Shown piece by piece: positions 1 to 6,588 of a stretch of DNA of 12,960 nt. Origin of the DNA: Alphaproteobacteria bacterium (lineage in GTDB: Bacteria > Pseudomonadota > Alphaproteobacteria > Rhodobacterales > Rhodobacteraceae); NCBI GenBank assembly GCA_013151535.1, contig JAADIC010000017.1:1-12960 (forward strand), written 5' to 3'. Numbering within the stretch: the first letter of the stretch is position 1; every line of letters starts with the position of its first letter. A program made the translations under genes and the position numbers. The notes under the pieces are model-generated. The model was given only the letters and a program-made list of their open reading frames with translations, had not been told where the DNA came from and did not search any database.

Positions 1-2
1 TG

Positions 3-305
3 GAAGGGGTGTTCGCCACGCCTGGTCTCTCGACCTTTTACCGCCCCGATGGCCATCCGCGCCCACCGCTTGGCCAGATGATCCTGACCCGTATTCTGAA
101 GCTGGAAAATACGGCTGGCGCGCCGGTTTTGCCACGCGATTTTGGCGGCGATCTGATGGCGATGACCCCGCGCGAGGCTGAAGCCTGGATAAATAAACGC
201 GCCGCGCGCTGTCGTGGGCAATGGGTTGAGGGTGAATATCAGCAGATCGAGGCCGATGCGACAAAGTTGATTCCCAAGTGGAAAGAGCGGTTTATCGCAG
301 ACTAG
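3..305 (+). CDS. C-terminal part of an unrecognised protein
   Basis: The frame is open from the first bases of the window to a TAG stop at 303-305, so this is probably the 3' end of a gene that starts to the left. A GTG at 9 is a possible internal start but has no convincing ribosome binding site. The visible 98 or so residues are soluble and mixed in charge, with no membrane segment, a Trp-rich end (GQWVEG, PKWKERF), and codon use like the rest of the window, so I believe it is coding. I do not recognise the family and assign no function. It converges on the MerR regulator with only 26 bp between the two stops, and I see no terminator hairpin in that gap. Confidence 0.6.
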   Translation, partial: EGVFATPGLSTFYRPDGHPRPPLGQMILTRILKLENTAGAPVLPRDFGGDLMAMTPREAEAWINKRAARCRGQWVEGEYQQIEADATKLIPKWKERFIAD

Positions 306-331
306 CCTCGTCAGTTTGGAAAACGGAGGAT

Positions 332-787
332 TTAGACCAAAGGGTGGATATTAAACCCCGCCTGCCCGCTTTGGCCATGTTCCGTCAGACATTCCGAATG
401 GTCGCGCAGAACCTTCAGCACCCGGCAATCGGCGACATGGCCGCCCTGACATTGGGTAACCATGCGGCTTAGCTCGGTTTTCAGGGACATCAGGCGGTCG
501 ATGCGGTTTTCGACCTCGGCCAGTTGGCGCGCGGCGATCTGGTTGACTTCCTCACAGGGATATTGCGGATTGTCGGCCAGCTCCAGCATCTCGCGGATCG
601 CATCGAGCGAAAAGCCAAGCTGGCGAGAATGGCGGATGAAAGCGAGGCGATCGAGGTCATCCACCTCGTAGCGGCGCTGGCCTCCGGCGGTGCGCCCCGG
701 CGTGTTCATCAGGCCGATTTGTTCGTAATACCGGATGGTTTGCACCTTGGTGCCGGTCTTTTTCGCAAGTGTGCCGATGGCAAGCAT
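332..787 (-). CDS. MerR-family heavy-metal-responsive regulator (CadR/PbrR/ZntR-like)
   Basis: A 151-residue transcription factor of the MerR family, which activates metal-efflux genes by untwisting promoters with over-long spacers. The N-terminal winged-helix domain (about residues 1-70) has the family hallmarks: IGTLAKKTG, VQTIRYYEQIGL at 15-26, and RRY at 38-40. A long dimerisation helix follows (about 80-110). The metal-binding part carries Cys78 at the start of that helix and Cys113, His117, Cys121 and Cys133 near the C-terminus. This arrangement resembles known CadR/PbrR/ZntR proteins, in which a Cys near 77-79 and Cys residues near 112-124 bind Cd, Pb or Zn. The spacing argues against copper-type CueR or redox-type SoxR. 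The gene lies 66 bp downstream of the P-type ATPase gene on the same strand, which supports that gene as its target. A dyad related to the ATPase operator lies at 800-816, just before the start, suggesting autoregulation. Which metal it senses cannot be read from sequence alone. Confidence 0.93.
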   Translation of the reverse strand: MLAIGTLAKKTGTKVQTIRYYEQIGLMNTPGRTAGGQRRYEVDDLDRLAFIRHSRQLGFSLDAIREMLELADNPQYPCEEVNQIAARQLAEVENRIDRLMSLKTELSRMVTQCQGGHVADCRVLKVLRDHSECLTEHGQSGQAGFNIHPLV

Positions 788-798
788 GTGGCTCTCAT

Positions 799-817
799 AT
801 CTCTAGTGACTTGAGAG
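799..817 (-). promoter_or_regulatory. Second MerR-type operator dyad, upstream of the merR gene
   Basis: An interrupted inverted repeat at 800-816 (8-bp arms around one central base, one mismatched pair) ends 12 bp before the regulator's start codon. Read on the minus strand and aligned by its centre with the ATPase operator at 3266-3284, it matches at 11 of 19 positions, including the core AGTC followed by CT. At the spacing used by the ATPase promoter the flanking hexamers are poor (TAAACT and GAGAGC). A TTGAGC at 827-822 is a better -35 but sits too far from the dyad centre. It may therefore serve autoregulation rather than a standard MerR-activated promoter. Function is inferred from symmetry and position. 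Confidence 0.55.
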
Positions 818-853
818 TTTAGCTCAACGTGGCGTGAAAGGAAAGCCCAGCGC

Positions 854-3226
854 CTAAGCGCCCTGCGCGGCGACCACCGCTGGTGGAGTGTCCTTGACAA
901 CATCCCCGCCCGCTGGTGGTTTGCGGTCTTTGGTGGTCGACAAAAGGCGCAAGGCATTGGCCACAACCAGCAAGGATACCCCCACATCAGCCGCAATCGC
1001 GCCCCACATGGAAGCCAGGCCAAAGGCGGTCAGCCCGACAAACACCGCCTTGGTGCCAAGCGCCACCGCGATATTCTGGTGAATGATGCCCATGGTGCGG
1101 CGCGAATGGTCGACAAGCCAAGGCACCTTGGCGATATCATCGGTCATCAGCGCAATATCCGCAGTTTCAATCGCTGCGTCCGAACCGATCGCGCCCATGG
1201 CGATGGCGAAATGGGCGCGGGCCATGGCCGGGGCGTCGTTCACACCGTCGCCGATCATGGCGACCACGTCATAACGCTCGGTCAGCTCCTCAATGGCGGT
1301 GACCTTGTCTTCGGGCAGCAATTCGGCGCGCACCTCGTCAATACCCACGGCCTTGGCCACCGCATTCGCCGTGCGGGCATTGTCGCCGGTCAGCATGATG
1401 ATCTTTTCGATGCCCTGCTGGTGCATTCTGGCAATCACCGCCTTGGCGTCGGGGCGGATGCGGTCACGGATTTCGATCAGGCCCAGCAGGCCATCCTCAT
1501 TGCCGACGGCGACAACCGTACTGCCTGCCCCTTCCACGCGATCCAGAAATTCCTTGGGGATGGCATCGGCCATGTTTTGCTCACGCGCGAACCGGTCAGA
1601 GCCAAGCCAGATCGCCTTGCCGTCCAACTGGCCGGTGACGCCGCGCCCGGGCACAGTTTGTGTATCTTCGGCGGCTTTCGCGGTAACGCCGCCACTTACC
1701 GCGCGATCCAGAATGGCGCGGGCCAGCGGGTGGGACGAGCGCGCCTCAAGCGATGCCGCGACGTTCAACAGCTCGCTTTCTGACAGCTTGCCGATGGGCA
1801 GCAGGCTGGCCACTTCGGGCTCGCCCATGGTGATGGTGCCGGTCTTGTCCATGGCCAGCGCCTTGAGCTTGCCCGGTGCCTCAACGTAAGCGCCGCCTTT
1901 AATCAACACACCATTGCGGGCCGAGGAGGCCAGCGAGGCGACGATGGAAACCGGGGTTGAAATAACCAGCGCGCAGGGGCAAGCGATGACCAGAAGCACC
2001 AGTGCGTTGTAAAACCAGAATGACCATTCGCCGGAAAACAGCAAGGGCGGGACCAGCGCGATCAGGGTGGCCAGAACCATGATAATCGGGGTGTAGACCC
2101 GGGCAAATTTTGCCACCCATTGTTCCACCGGCGCGCGACGTGAATGGGCGTCGCCCACCATGCGGATGATGCGCGATAGCACGCTGTCACTTGCCGGTTT
2201 GGTGGCGCGAATTGTTAGGGTGCCGTCGCCGTTGACGGTGCCTGCATAGACCTCGTCACCGATTTCCTTGGGCACCAGCGCGCTTTCGCCAGTGATCGGT
2301 GCCTGATCGACGGCACCTGCGCCATCCACAACTTCACCGTCCAGCGCGATACGATCACCGCCGCGCACGATGAAACGATCACCCACGGCCACCTCGGCGG
2401 CGGCGAGGGTTTCCTCGGTTCCATCCTCGCGGATCACAAGCGCTGTGGCCGGGGCAAGTTCCAGCAGGGCCGACACCGCGTTGCGCGCCCGCCCGACGCT
2501 CCAGCTTTCAAGGGTCAGCGACAGGGCAAAGAAAAACGCCACGGTAGCGGCCTCGAAATACTCGCCCAAGCCAACCGCGCCGGTAACCGCGATTATCATC
2601 AACAGGTTCATGTCAGGCGACAGACGCCGCGCCGAGGACCACGCCTTGGGGGCCACCAGCCAGACGCCCAGCACGATGGCCACAAGGAAGAATGCGATTT
2701 CGATCAGCGGCATCGGGGCCTCACCGTGACCGGCAAACAGGCGGATTGCGCCAGCGGCTCCGGAGTTGACCGCGTGATAGATAAAACCCGTGGCCCAGAA
2801 TCCGGCGCTGAGGCCGGTGAACAGTTTTTGCTGTTTCAGATGCGCGGTCTGATCGGCCTGAGCGCTGTCAGCATCCCAGACTTTGGCGCTCATGCCGGTC
2901 GAGGCGATGATCTTGATGATCGCGTCGTCAGACAGGGATTTGGCGCTTTCAAGCACCGTCATCCGGCCGTTTAGCACGTCAAAGGCCAGATGATCGGAGC
3001 CGCCAACCATAGGGCCGATAACCTTGTTCAGGATCGCAACCTCTTCCACGCAATCCAGACCGTTGACGCGAAAACTGCGCCCTGCCGAAGGTGGCGGTGG
3101 CGGGGTCAGACCGGCGAGATCGGCGGGTGAAATGCTGCAGGATGAACAGTCGTGGCCCGCGGATTCGACCGCATCAGGCGTATCGTGGCTATGGTTGTGA
3201 TCGTGATTATGGTCGTGATTCGCCAT
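854..3226 (-). CDS. Zn/Cd/Pb-translocating P-type ATPase (PIB-2 type efflux pump)
   Basis: A 790-residue inner-membrane pump that exports divalent soft metals using ATP. In order: a His/Asp/Asn-rich head (residues 3-15); a CSSC pair at 27-30; a heavy-metal-associated domain (about 51-115) whose metal loop is GLDCVEEV, one Cys (59) followed by Glu61-Glu62 instead of CxxC; membrane helices from about 137; the actuator motif TGES at 312-315; the metal-site motif CPC at 416-418 followed by ALVISTP; the phosphorylated Asp460 in DKTGTIT; the HP motif at 499-500; GDGVNDAP at 659-666; and last-helix Lys726 and Asp747, both typical of the Zn/Cd/Pb subgroup. Length and motif order fit an intact protein. 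The start is supported by GGAG at 3237-3234, seven bases from the ATG. A MerR-type promoter lies upstream, and a MerR regulator lies 66 bp downstream on the same strand. zntA or cadA would both be reasonable names, and I leave the symbol open because the metal is unknown. Confidence 0.95.
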   Translation of the reverse strand: MANHDHNHDHNHSHDTPDAVESAGHDCSSCSISPADLAGLTPPPPPSAGRSFRVNGLDCVEEVAILNKVIGPMVGGSDHLAFDVLNGRMTVLESAKSLSDDAIIKIIASTGMSAKVWDADSAQADQTAHLKQQKLFTGLSAGFWATGFIYHAVNSGAAGAIRLFAGHGEAPMPLIEIAFFLVAIVLGVWLVAPKAWSSARRLSPDMNLLMIIAVTGAVGLGEYFEAATVAFFFALSLTLESWSVGRARNAVSALLELAPATALVIREDGTEETLAAAEVAVGDRFIVRGGDRIALDGEVVDGAGAVDQAPITGESALVPKEIGDEVYAGTVNGDGTLTIRATKPASDSVLSRIIRMVGDAHSRRAPVEQWVAKFARVYTPIIMVLATLIALVPPLLFSGEWSFWFYNALVLLVIACPCALVISTPVSIVASLASSARNGVLIKGGAYVEAPGKLKALAMDKTGTITMGEPEVASLLPIGKLSESELLNVAASLEARSSHPLARAILDRAVSGGVTAKAAEDTQTVPGRGVTGQLDGKAIWLGSDRFAREQNMADAIPKEFLDRVEGAGSTVVAVGNEDGLLGLIEIRDRIRPDAKAVIARMHQQGIEKIIMLTGDNARTANAVAKAVGIDEVRAELLPEDKVTAIEELTERYDVVAMIGDGVNDAPAMARAHFAIAMGAIGSDAAIETADIALMTDDIAKVPWLVDHSRRTMGIIHQNIAVALGTKAVFVGLTAFGLASMWGAIAADVGVSLLVVANALRLLSTTKDRKPPAGGDVVKDTPPAVVAAQGA

Positions 3227-3257
3227 TGCGAGGCTCCAAACATCTGTGTTTGCAGCC

Positions 3258-3288
3258 TAGATAAGAGCTTCAGCGACTGTAGGTTCAA
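3258..3288 (-). promoter_or_regulatory. MerR-type promoter and operator of the metal ATPase
   Basis: On the minus strand, a -35 hexamer TTGAAC (3288-3283) and a -10 hexamer TATCTA (3263-3258) are separated by 19 bp, the over-long spacing typical of MerR-activated promoters. The spacer holds a dyad at 3284-3266: ACCTACAG, three bases, then CTGAAGCT, with six of eight pairs complementary. The predicted transcription start is about 25 bp before the ATG. The regulator encoded at 332-787 is the obvious candidate to bind here. Confidence 0.8.
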
Positions 3289-3312
3289 GAGGTTTCTTAA
3301 AAGAAATTGCAT

Positions 3313-3347
3313 AAAAACGCCGCCGCAATCAAGTGATCGCGGCGGCG
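3313..3347 (-). terminator. Intrinsic terminator of the L,D-transpeptidase gene
   Basis: A perfect 9-bp GC-only stem (CGCCGCCGC at 3318-3326 against GCGGCGGCG at 3339-3347) closes a 12-base loop. On the minus strand it is followed by five U residues (AAAAA at 3313-3317 on the plus strand). It begins 23 bp after the stop of the transpeptidase gene and ends just before the ATPase promoter, so it separates the two transcription units. Confidence 0.85.
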
Positions 3348-3370
3348 ATAATTGTCAGATCCACCTTGGT

Positions 3371-5038
3371 TCAGCTCCGCGCGGCTTTCAGAACCACACC
3401 AGCCTTGGACAAGGCCGAAAACACCTTTTTATCAACCGCATAGGTATCGCGGCGATAATTCGGGCGGCCCTTGGCGGTGACCCAAGCGGTGCGATAAACC
3501 AGATAGATCGGCACCGGCTTTTTAAGCTGGATCGTCACCTCCTGGCCGCTGGCCAGCGCATCATTGAACAGTTTCTTGGGGTTCGAGGATTGTTTGGACA
3601 ACAGGGTATAGGCCAGCTCCAGCGGTTTTTGCACCCGCACGCAACCGTGGCTATAGGCCCGCACATCGCGCCCGAACAGGCTTTTGGCGGGGGTGTCATG
3701 CAGATAGATCGCATGTTTGTTCGGGAACATGAACTTGACCCGCCCCAGCGCATTGCCACCACTTGGCGGTTGCTTCAACGAGAACGGGAAATTGTCCTTG
3801 CTGTATTGCGAAAAGTCGATGGAAGTTGGATCAACCCTGCGTCCGGTTATATCGCGGATTTCGATACCCTGACGGGCCATCGCGTTTGCGTTCTTTTTCA
3901 ACAGCGGCAGGTATTCACCACCAGCGATGGAGCCGGGCACAAACCATGACGGGTTTATCACCATATGGGTCATCTTCTTTTCAAATTCCGGCGTCCGCCA
4001 GCGACCGGCCTTGCCAACCACGACCCGTGTCACCAGCGTCGGTTTGCCGTTGTCATAGACGGTGGCGCGAAAATCGGCCTCGTTCACCATGATGTGGCGC
4101 TTGCCCAGCGGTTTGTTCAGCCAGCGCAAACGCTCCAGCCCGATCACCACCTGCATCAGGCGCTGGGTGGCAGGCACATTGACCGCCGCCAGTGTCAGAC
4201 CACCCGCAGCGCCATCAGCATTCAGACCGCTATCGATCTGGAACTGCTTCACCGCATTGACAAGTTTTGCGTCATAGGTCTTGGACTGGCCAAGCTGTTT
4301 ATAGCCCATGGCGGACAGACGTTTGCGTAAAGCGGTGACCGCTTTGCTGGATTGGCCAAGCTCCAGTTTCTTGGCCTTGACCTTCGGCCCCCAGCCGCCT
4401 CGGGCGATGATGCGTTCGATCCGCACCTTTTCTTTCAGCAGGCGGGCATAATCGGGATGGCTTGGCGGCAAGGATTTGAAAAACGCCTTGGGCGAACTTT
4501 TGGCAAATGCCGTCAGCGTTTTCAGACGGTCACGCCGGGGTGGCCTGAGGGTCATGTTGCGGTCAATCTTGCGCGGTTCCAGAATGCCGGATTGGATATC
4601 ACGGGCATATTGCAGGAACTTGCGGCTGGTCTCGACTTCAAGAATACCCTTGGCCTTGGCGGATTTGATCCCGCCAAAGTCGCGCTTGAGCTGGGCCGCA
4701 TCATAGCGCCCGACCGGCAAGCCGTGATCCTGCGCCTTGGCCGCAGCGGAGACAAAGGCCAGACGGCGCTGCCGGTCTTTGTTACTGGTCCAGATTGGCT
4801 TGTAATTGCGCGCCTTGTAAAAGGCGGCAATCGCCTTGTCCTTGGCCGCCGCCTGCGCCACAGCCTGCTTGAAAGCGATACTTTGTGCATTGGCGGGCAG
4901 ACCGGCAAAAATCGCCAGCAGGCCAAGCGCCAGCGCCAGCAGGGCATATATGAATGTGCGCGGTCGCGAAATCACCGGCGTCAGGGCCGCAGCTTTTGCG
5001 TCGCGATGAAAATTTGGATATTCGGAAATGTTGGACAT
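3371..5038 (-). CDS. L,D-transpeptidase, YcbB/LdtD-like, with peptidoglycan-binding domain
   Basis: A 555-residue envelope enzyme predicted to make 3-3 cross-links in peptidoglycan, or to attach proteins to it, using a catalytic cysteine. Residues 1-27 form a polar head, 28-48 a hydrophobic segment ending in ANAQS, which could be a signal peptide cleaved near 52 or an uncleaved anchor. A helical scaffold region follows (about 55-215), then a peptidoglycan-binding repeat (about 226-290, with LRKRLSAMGY and AVKQFQ) and the YkuD catalytic domain (about 315-515). The active-site signature is His447 followed by SHGCVR at 463-468, giving Cys466 as nucleophile. An additional C-terminal tail runs to 555. 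Size and domain order match the large YcbB-type enzymes rather than the small ErfK type. The start has GAGG six bases upstream. The gene stands alone with its own terminator, and the small exported protein upstream on the same strand is the only possible operon partner. Confidence 0.92.
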   Translation of the reverse strand: MSNISEYPNFHRDAKAAALTPVISRPRTFIYALLALALGLLAIFAGLPANAQSIAFKQAVAQAAAKDKAIAAFYKARNYKPIWTSNKDRQRRLAFVSAAAKAQDHGLPVGRYDAAQLKRDFGGIKSAKAKGILEVETSRKFLQYARDIQSGILEPRKIDRNMTLRPPRRDRLKTLTAFAKSSPKAFFKSLPPSHPDYARLLKEKVRIERIIARGGWGPKVKAKKLELGQSSKAVTALRKRLSAMGYKQLGQSKTYDAKLVNAVKQFQIDSGLNADGAAGGLTLAAVNVPATQRLMQVVIGLERLRWLNKPLGKRHIMVNEADFRATVYDNGKPTLVTRVVVGKAGRWRTPEFEKKMTHMVINPSWFVPGSIAGGEYLPLLKKNANAMARQGIEIRDITGRRVDPTSIDFSQYSKDNFPFSLKQPPSGGNALGRVKFMFPNKHAIYLHDTPAKSLFGRDVRAYSHGCVRVQKPLELAYTLLSKQSSNPKKLFNDALASGQEVTIQLKKPVPIYLVYRTAWVTAKGRPNYRRDTYAVDKKVFSALSKAGVVLKAARS

Positions 5039-5118
5039 AAGATACCTCGTTTATTTAGACCGACTTAAACGCGTCTTGCCCGAAAAGACAACGGCAAAGA
5101 CAGCGTTGGAAGCTGCCG

Positions 5119-5490
5119 TCAAATTCGCGGAGGTATCACTATATCCCGCCCAAAGCCCAGCGCCGCCAGGCCGGTATAGCGGGTTTCGACAAAACGGCTG
5201 ATGGCAGACTCGCCCCTGGCAAAATCAACTATCAGAGAAGCACAGGTTTGACAGGAATGCTCGACTTTCTCGGTGCAATCGGCCTGCGGATCGCATGACT
5301 TCAGGATCGCCCGATCTGCCGCCGAAACCTGCATTGGCGCATGCGTGCCCCGTTGGGCGTAATGACCGAGTTCAACCGTCGGCGCATCCACCCCGGCAAA
5401 GCTCGCGGATGTCCCGATGAAGGCAAAAAGCAACGACCAGAAAATGATGATGCCAGTTTTCATACCCACACAATATGGTAACGGATTCAT
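5119..5490 (-). CDS. Small exported four-cysteine protein, unknown function
   Basis: The open frame begins with a GTG at 5499, then has ATG codons at 5490 and 5463. I give 5490 because GAG lies at a workable distance before it. The ATG at 5463 would place Lys immediately before the hydrophobic stretch and gives the more classical signal peptide (MKTGIIIFWSLLF..., predicted cleavage after SFA). The mature part is about 90 residues with four cysteines, at 69, 75, 83 and 86 counting from the GTG, the last two as CQTC. No His follows that CxxC, so it is not a haem site. Two disulfides or a metal site are possible. I do not recognise a family. It lies 80 bp upstream of the transpeptidase on the same strand and is divergent from the cytochrome genes, sharing a region of about 165-190 bp with them. 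Both neighbours act in the envelope, which fits a periplasmic protein. Confidence 0.65.
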   Translation of the reverse strand: MNPLPYCVGMKTGIIIFWSLLFAFIGTSASFAGVDAPTVELGHYAQRGTHAPMQVSAADRAILKSCDPQADCTEKVEHSCQTCASLIVDFARGESAISRFVETRYTGLAALGFGRDIVIPPRI

Positions 5491-5589
5491 AACGTACACT
5501 CACAATTGGTTGAAAATCGCGGTATCGCAAGACTGTTTCTTTTCGGGAACATGCGACATAGGGGTATTTCTAATGCGTTTACCAAATTT

Positions 5590-5601
5590 CCGGTTGACCG
5601 G
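5590..5601. repeat. Short palindrome in the divergent intergenic region
   Basis: CCGGT and ACCGG flank two bases, giving a perfect short inverted repeat about 55 bp before the first cytochrome start, between the divergent cysteine-rich protein and the cytochromes. Such a short GC-rich dyad can arise by chance. No FNR-type box or convincing sigma-70 promoter was found in 5491-5644. Confidence 0.3.
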
Positions 5602-5644
5602 CGCGTGAATGCAGGCGTCAATCCCGGAAGTTTGGCAGGGGCGT

Positions 5645-5650
5645 GGAGGG
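5645..5650 (+). promoter_or_regulatory. Ribosome binding site deciding the first cytochrome's start
   Basis: GGAGGG lies six bases before the ATG at 5657. An earlier in-frame ATG at 5609 has no such site and would place a polar 16-residue extension before the membrane anchor, so 5657 is preferred. Confidence 0.75.
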
Positions 5651-5656
5651 TCATTG

Positions 5657-6076
5657 ATGAACAACAGGAAAACAGGGATTCTGGCCGTTGTTCTGATTGC
5701 CGCGCTGGTCATCGGGATCAGGGTATTTGGCCCAAACACCCCGTCTGTACCAGACGGGCAGCCCATGGCCGAAGTCACAGTGCCGGAACTGACCGGGGTT
5801 GCGCTTGAGGGTCAGGCCGTTTTCACCGCCAATTGTTCGGCCTGCCACGGGGTGAATGCCACCGGTCTGTCAGGCCTTGCACCCCCTTTGGTCAGCCCGA
5901 TCTACCGGCCCGCCCATCATGCGGATATCGCCTTTATTCTGGCACCGCTAATGGGGGTACGGGCGCATCACTGGACATTCGGCAGCATGCCACCAGTGCC
6001 CGGTGTGAGCGAGGCGGATTTGAAAAAGGTCACGGTCTATATCCGCGAATTACAACGCGCGAACGGGGTTGAATGA
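5657..6076 (+). CDS. Membrane-anchored class I-type cytochrome c (monohaem)
   Basis: A 139-residue electron-transfer protein predicted to sit on the periplasmic face of the inner membrane. Residues 1-6 are polar, 7-24 form a single hydrophobic anchor, and the haem-binding motif CSACH is at 60-64. Met111 in GSMPPVPG is the likely sixth iron ligand. The C-terminal helix (DLKKVTVYIRELQ) is typical of the fold. Between haem motif and Met ligand it carries two His pairs, at 87-88 and 104-105, which could bind a second metal such as copper; this is inference. The stop lies 16 bp before the ATG of the second cytochrome, so the two are very likely co-transcribed. Redox partners are not visible in the window: there is no oxidase, bc1 complex or dehydrogenase nearby. 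Confidence 0.88.
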   Translation: MNNRKTGILAVVLIAALVIGIRVFGPNTPSVPDGQPMAEVTVPELTGVALEGQAVFTANCSACHGVNATGLSGLAPPLVSPIYRPAHHADIAFILAPLMGVRAHHWTFGSMPPVPGVSEADLKKVTVYIRELQRANGVE

Positions 6077-6092
6077 ACAAGGGGAAACGGGA

Positions 6093-6581
6093 ATGACACG
6101 ATCATTGGTTATTGCAATTGCACTGGCGGCTTTCGGGTTTCTGGGCTGGGAGATTTATCAAAGCGGGTTTGTCAGCGACCCCTTGGAAGAACGATCTGAC
6201 GTTCAATCGGAACCCCAGGACTTGAGCGCGCGGATTGAAAACGGCAAGTCGATCTATGTGGCCAGTTGCGCTGTCTGTCACGGGGCCAATCTTGAAGGCC
6301 AGCCCGATTGGCAAACCCCGGACGAGAACGGCGTGTTGCCAGCACCGCCCCACGATAAGGACGGCCATACATGGCATCACACCGATAACGTGCTGCTGAC
6401 ATATGTGCGCCTTGGTGGCGCGGGCTATATGGCCTCCACCGGTATCGACAATTTCAAAAGCGGCATGCCCGGTTTTGCGCCGATATTGGAGGAGCAGGAG
6501 ATCGAGGACGTGATTACCTATATCAAATCCACATGGCCCCAGCGCGAACGCGATATTCAGGCCAGCCGCGTCGGCGGCTAA
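6093..6581 (+). CDS. Second membrane-anchored monohaem cytochrome c
   Basis: A 162-residue c-type cytochrome with an N-terminal hydrophobic segment (about 4-18), haem motif CAVCH at 59-63, and a likely Met ligand at 125 in SGMPGFAP, followed by the usual C-terminal helix (EIEDVITYIKSTW). Residues 86-96 read PHDKDGHTWHH, four His plus acidic residues in a short loop. From memory, similar loops occur in small cytochromes found near copper-handling genes, but I cannot confirm that here. The start at 6093 is chosen because AAGGGG lies eight bases upstream; the TTG at 6069 would overlap the previous gene and give a polar extension. The sulfatase starts 7 bp after the stop, suggesting one transcript. 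Confidence 0.88.
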   Translation: MTRSLVIAIALAAFGFLGWEIYQSGFVSDPLEERSDVQSEPQDLSARIENGKSIYVASCAVCHGANLEGQPDWQTPDENGVLPAPPHDKDGHTWHHTDNVLLTYVRLGGAGYMASTGIDNFKSGMPGFAPILEEQEIEDVITYIKSTWPQRERDIQASRVGG

Positions 6582-6588
6582 AAACACA

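Noticed and set aside
1079..1783. A 234-codon open frame on the plus strand inside the ATPase gene
   Set aside because: It lies fully antisense to a gene with all P-type ATPase motifs, has no recognisable domain, and is the kind of long shadow frame expected in GC-rich DNA.
3152..3949. A 265-codon plus-strand frame spanning the ATPase start, terminator and transpeptidase end
   Set aside because: It crosses a terminator and a promoter of the opposite strand and shows no domain; treated as a shadow.
4352..5068. A 238-codon plus-strand frame opposite the transpeptidase
   Set aside because: Antisense to the well-supported L,D-transpeptidase and without recognisable features.
5083..5086. CxxC of the small exported protein as a haem-binding site like its cytochrome neighbours (motif lies at about 5242-5253)
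   Set aside because: The motif CQTC is followed by Ala rather than His, so covalent haem attachment is not expected.
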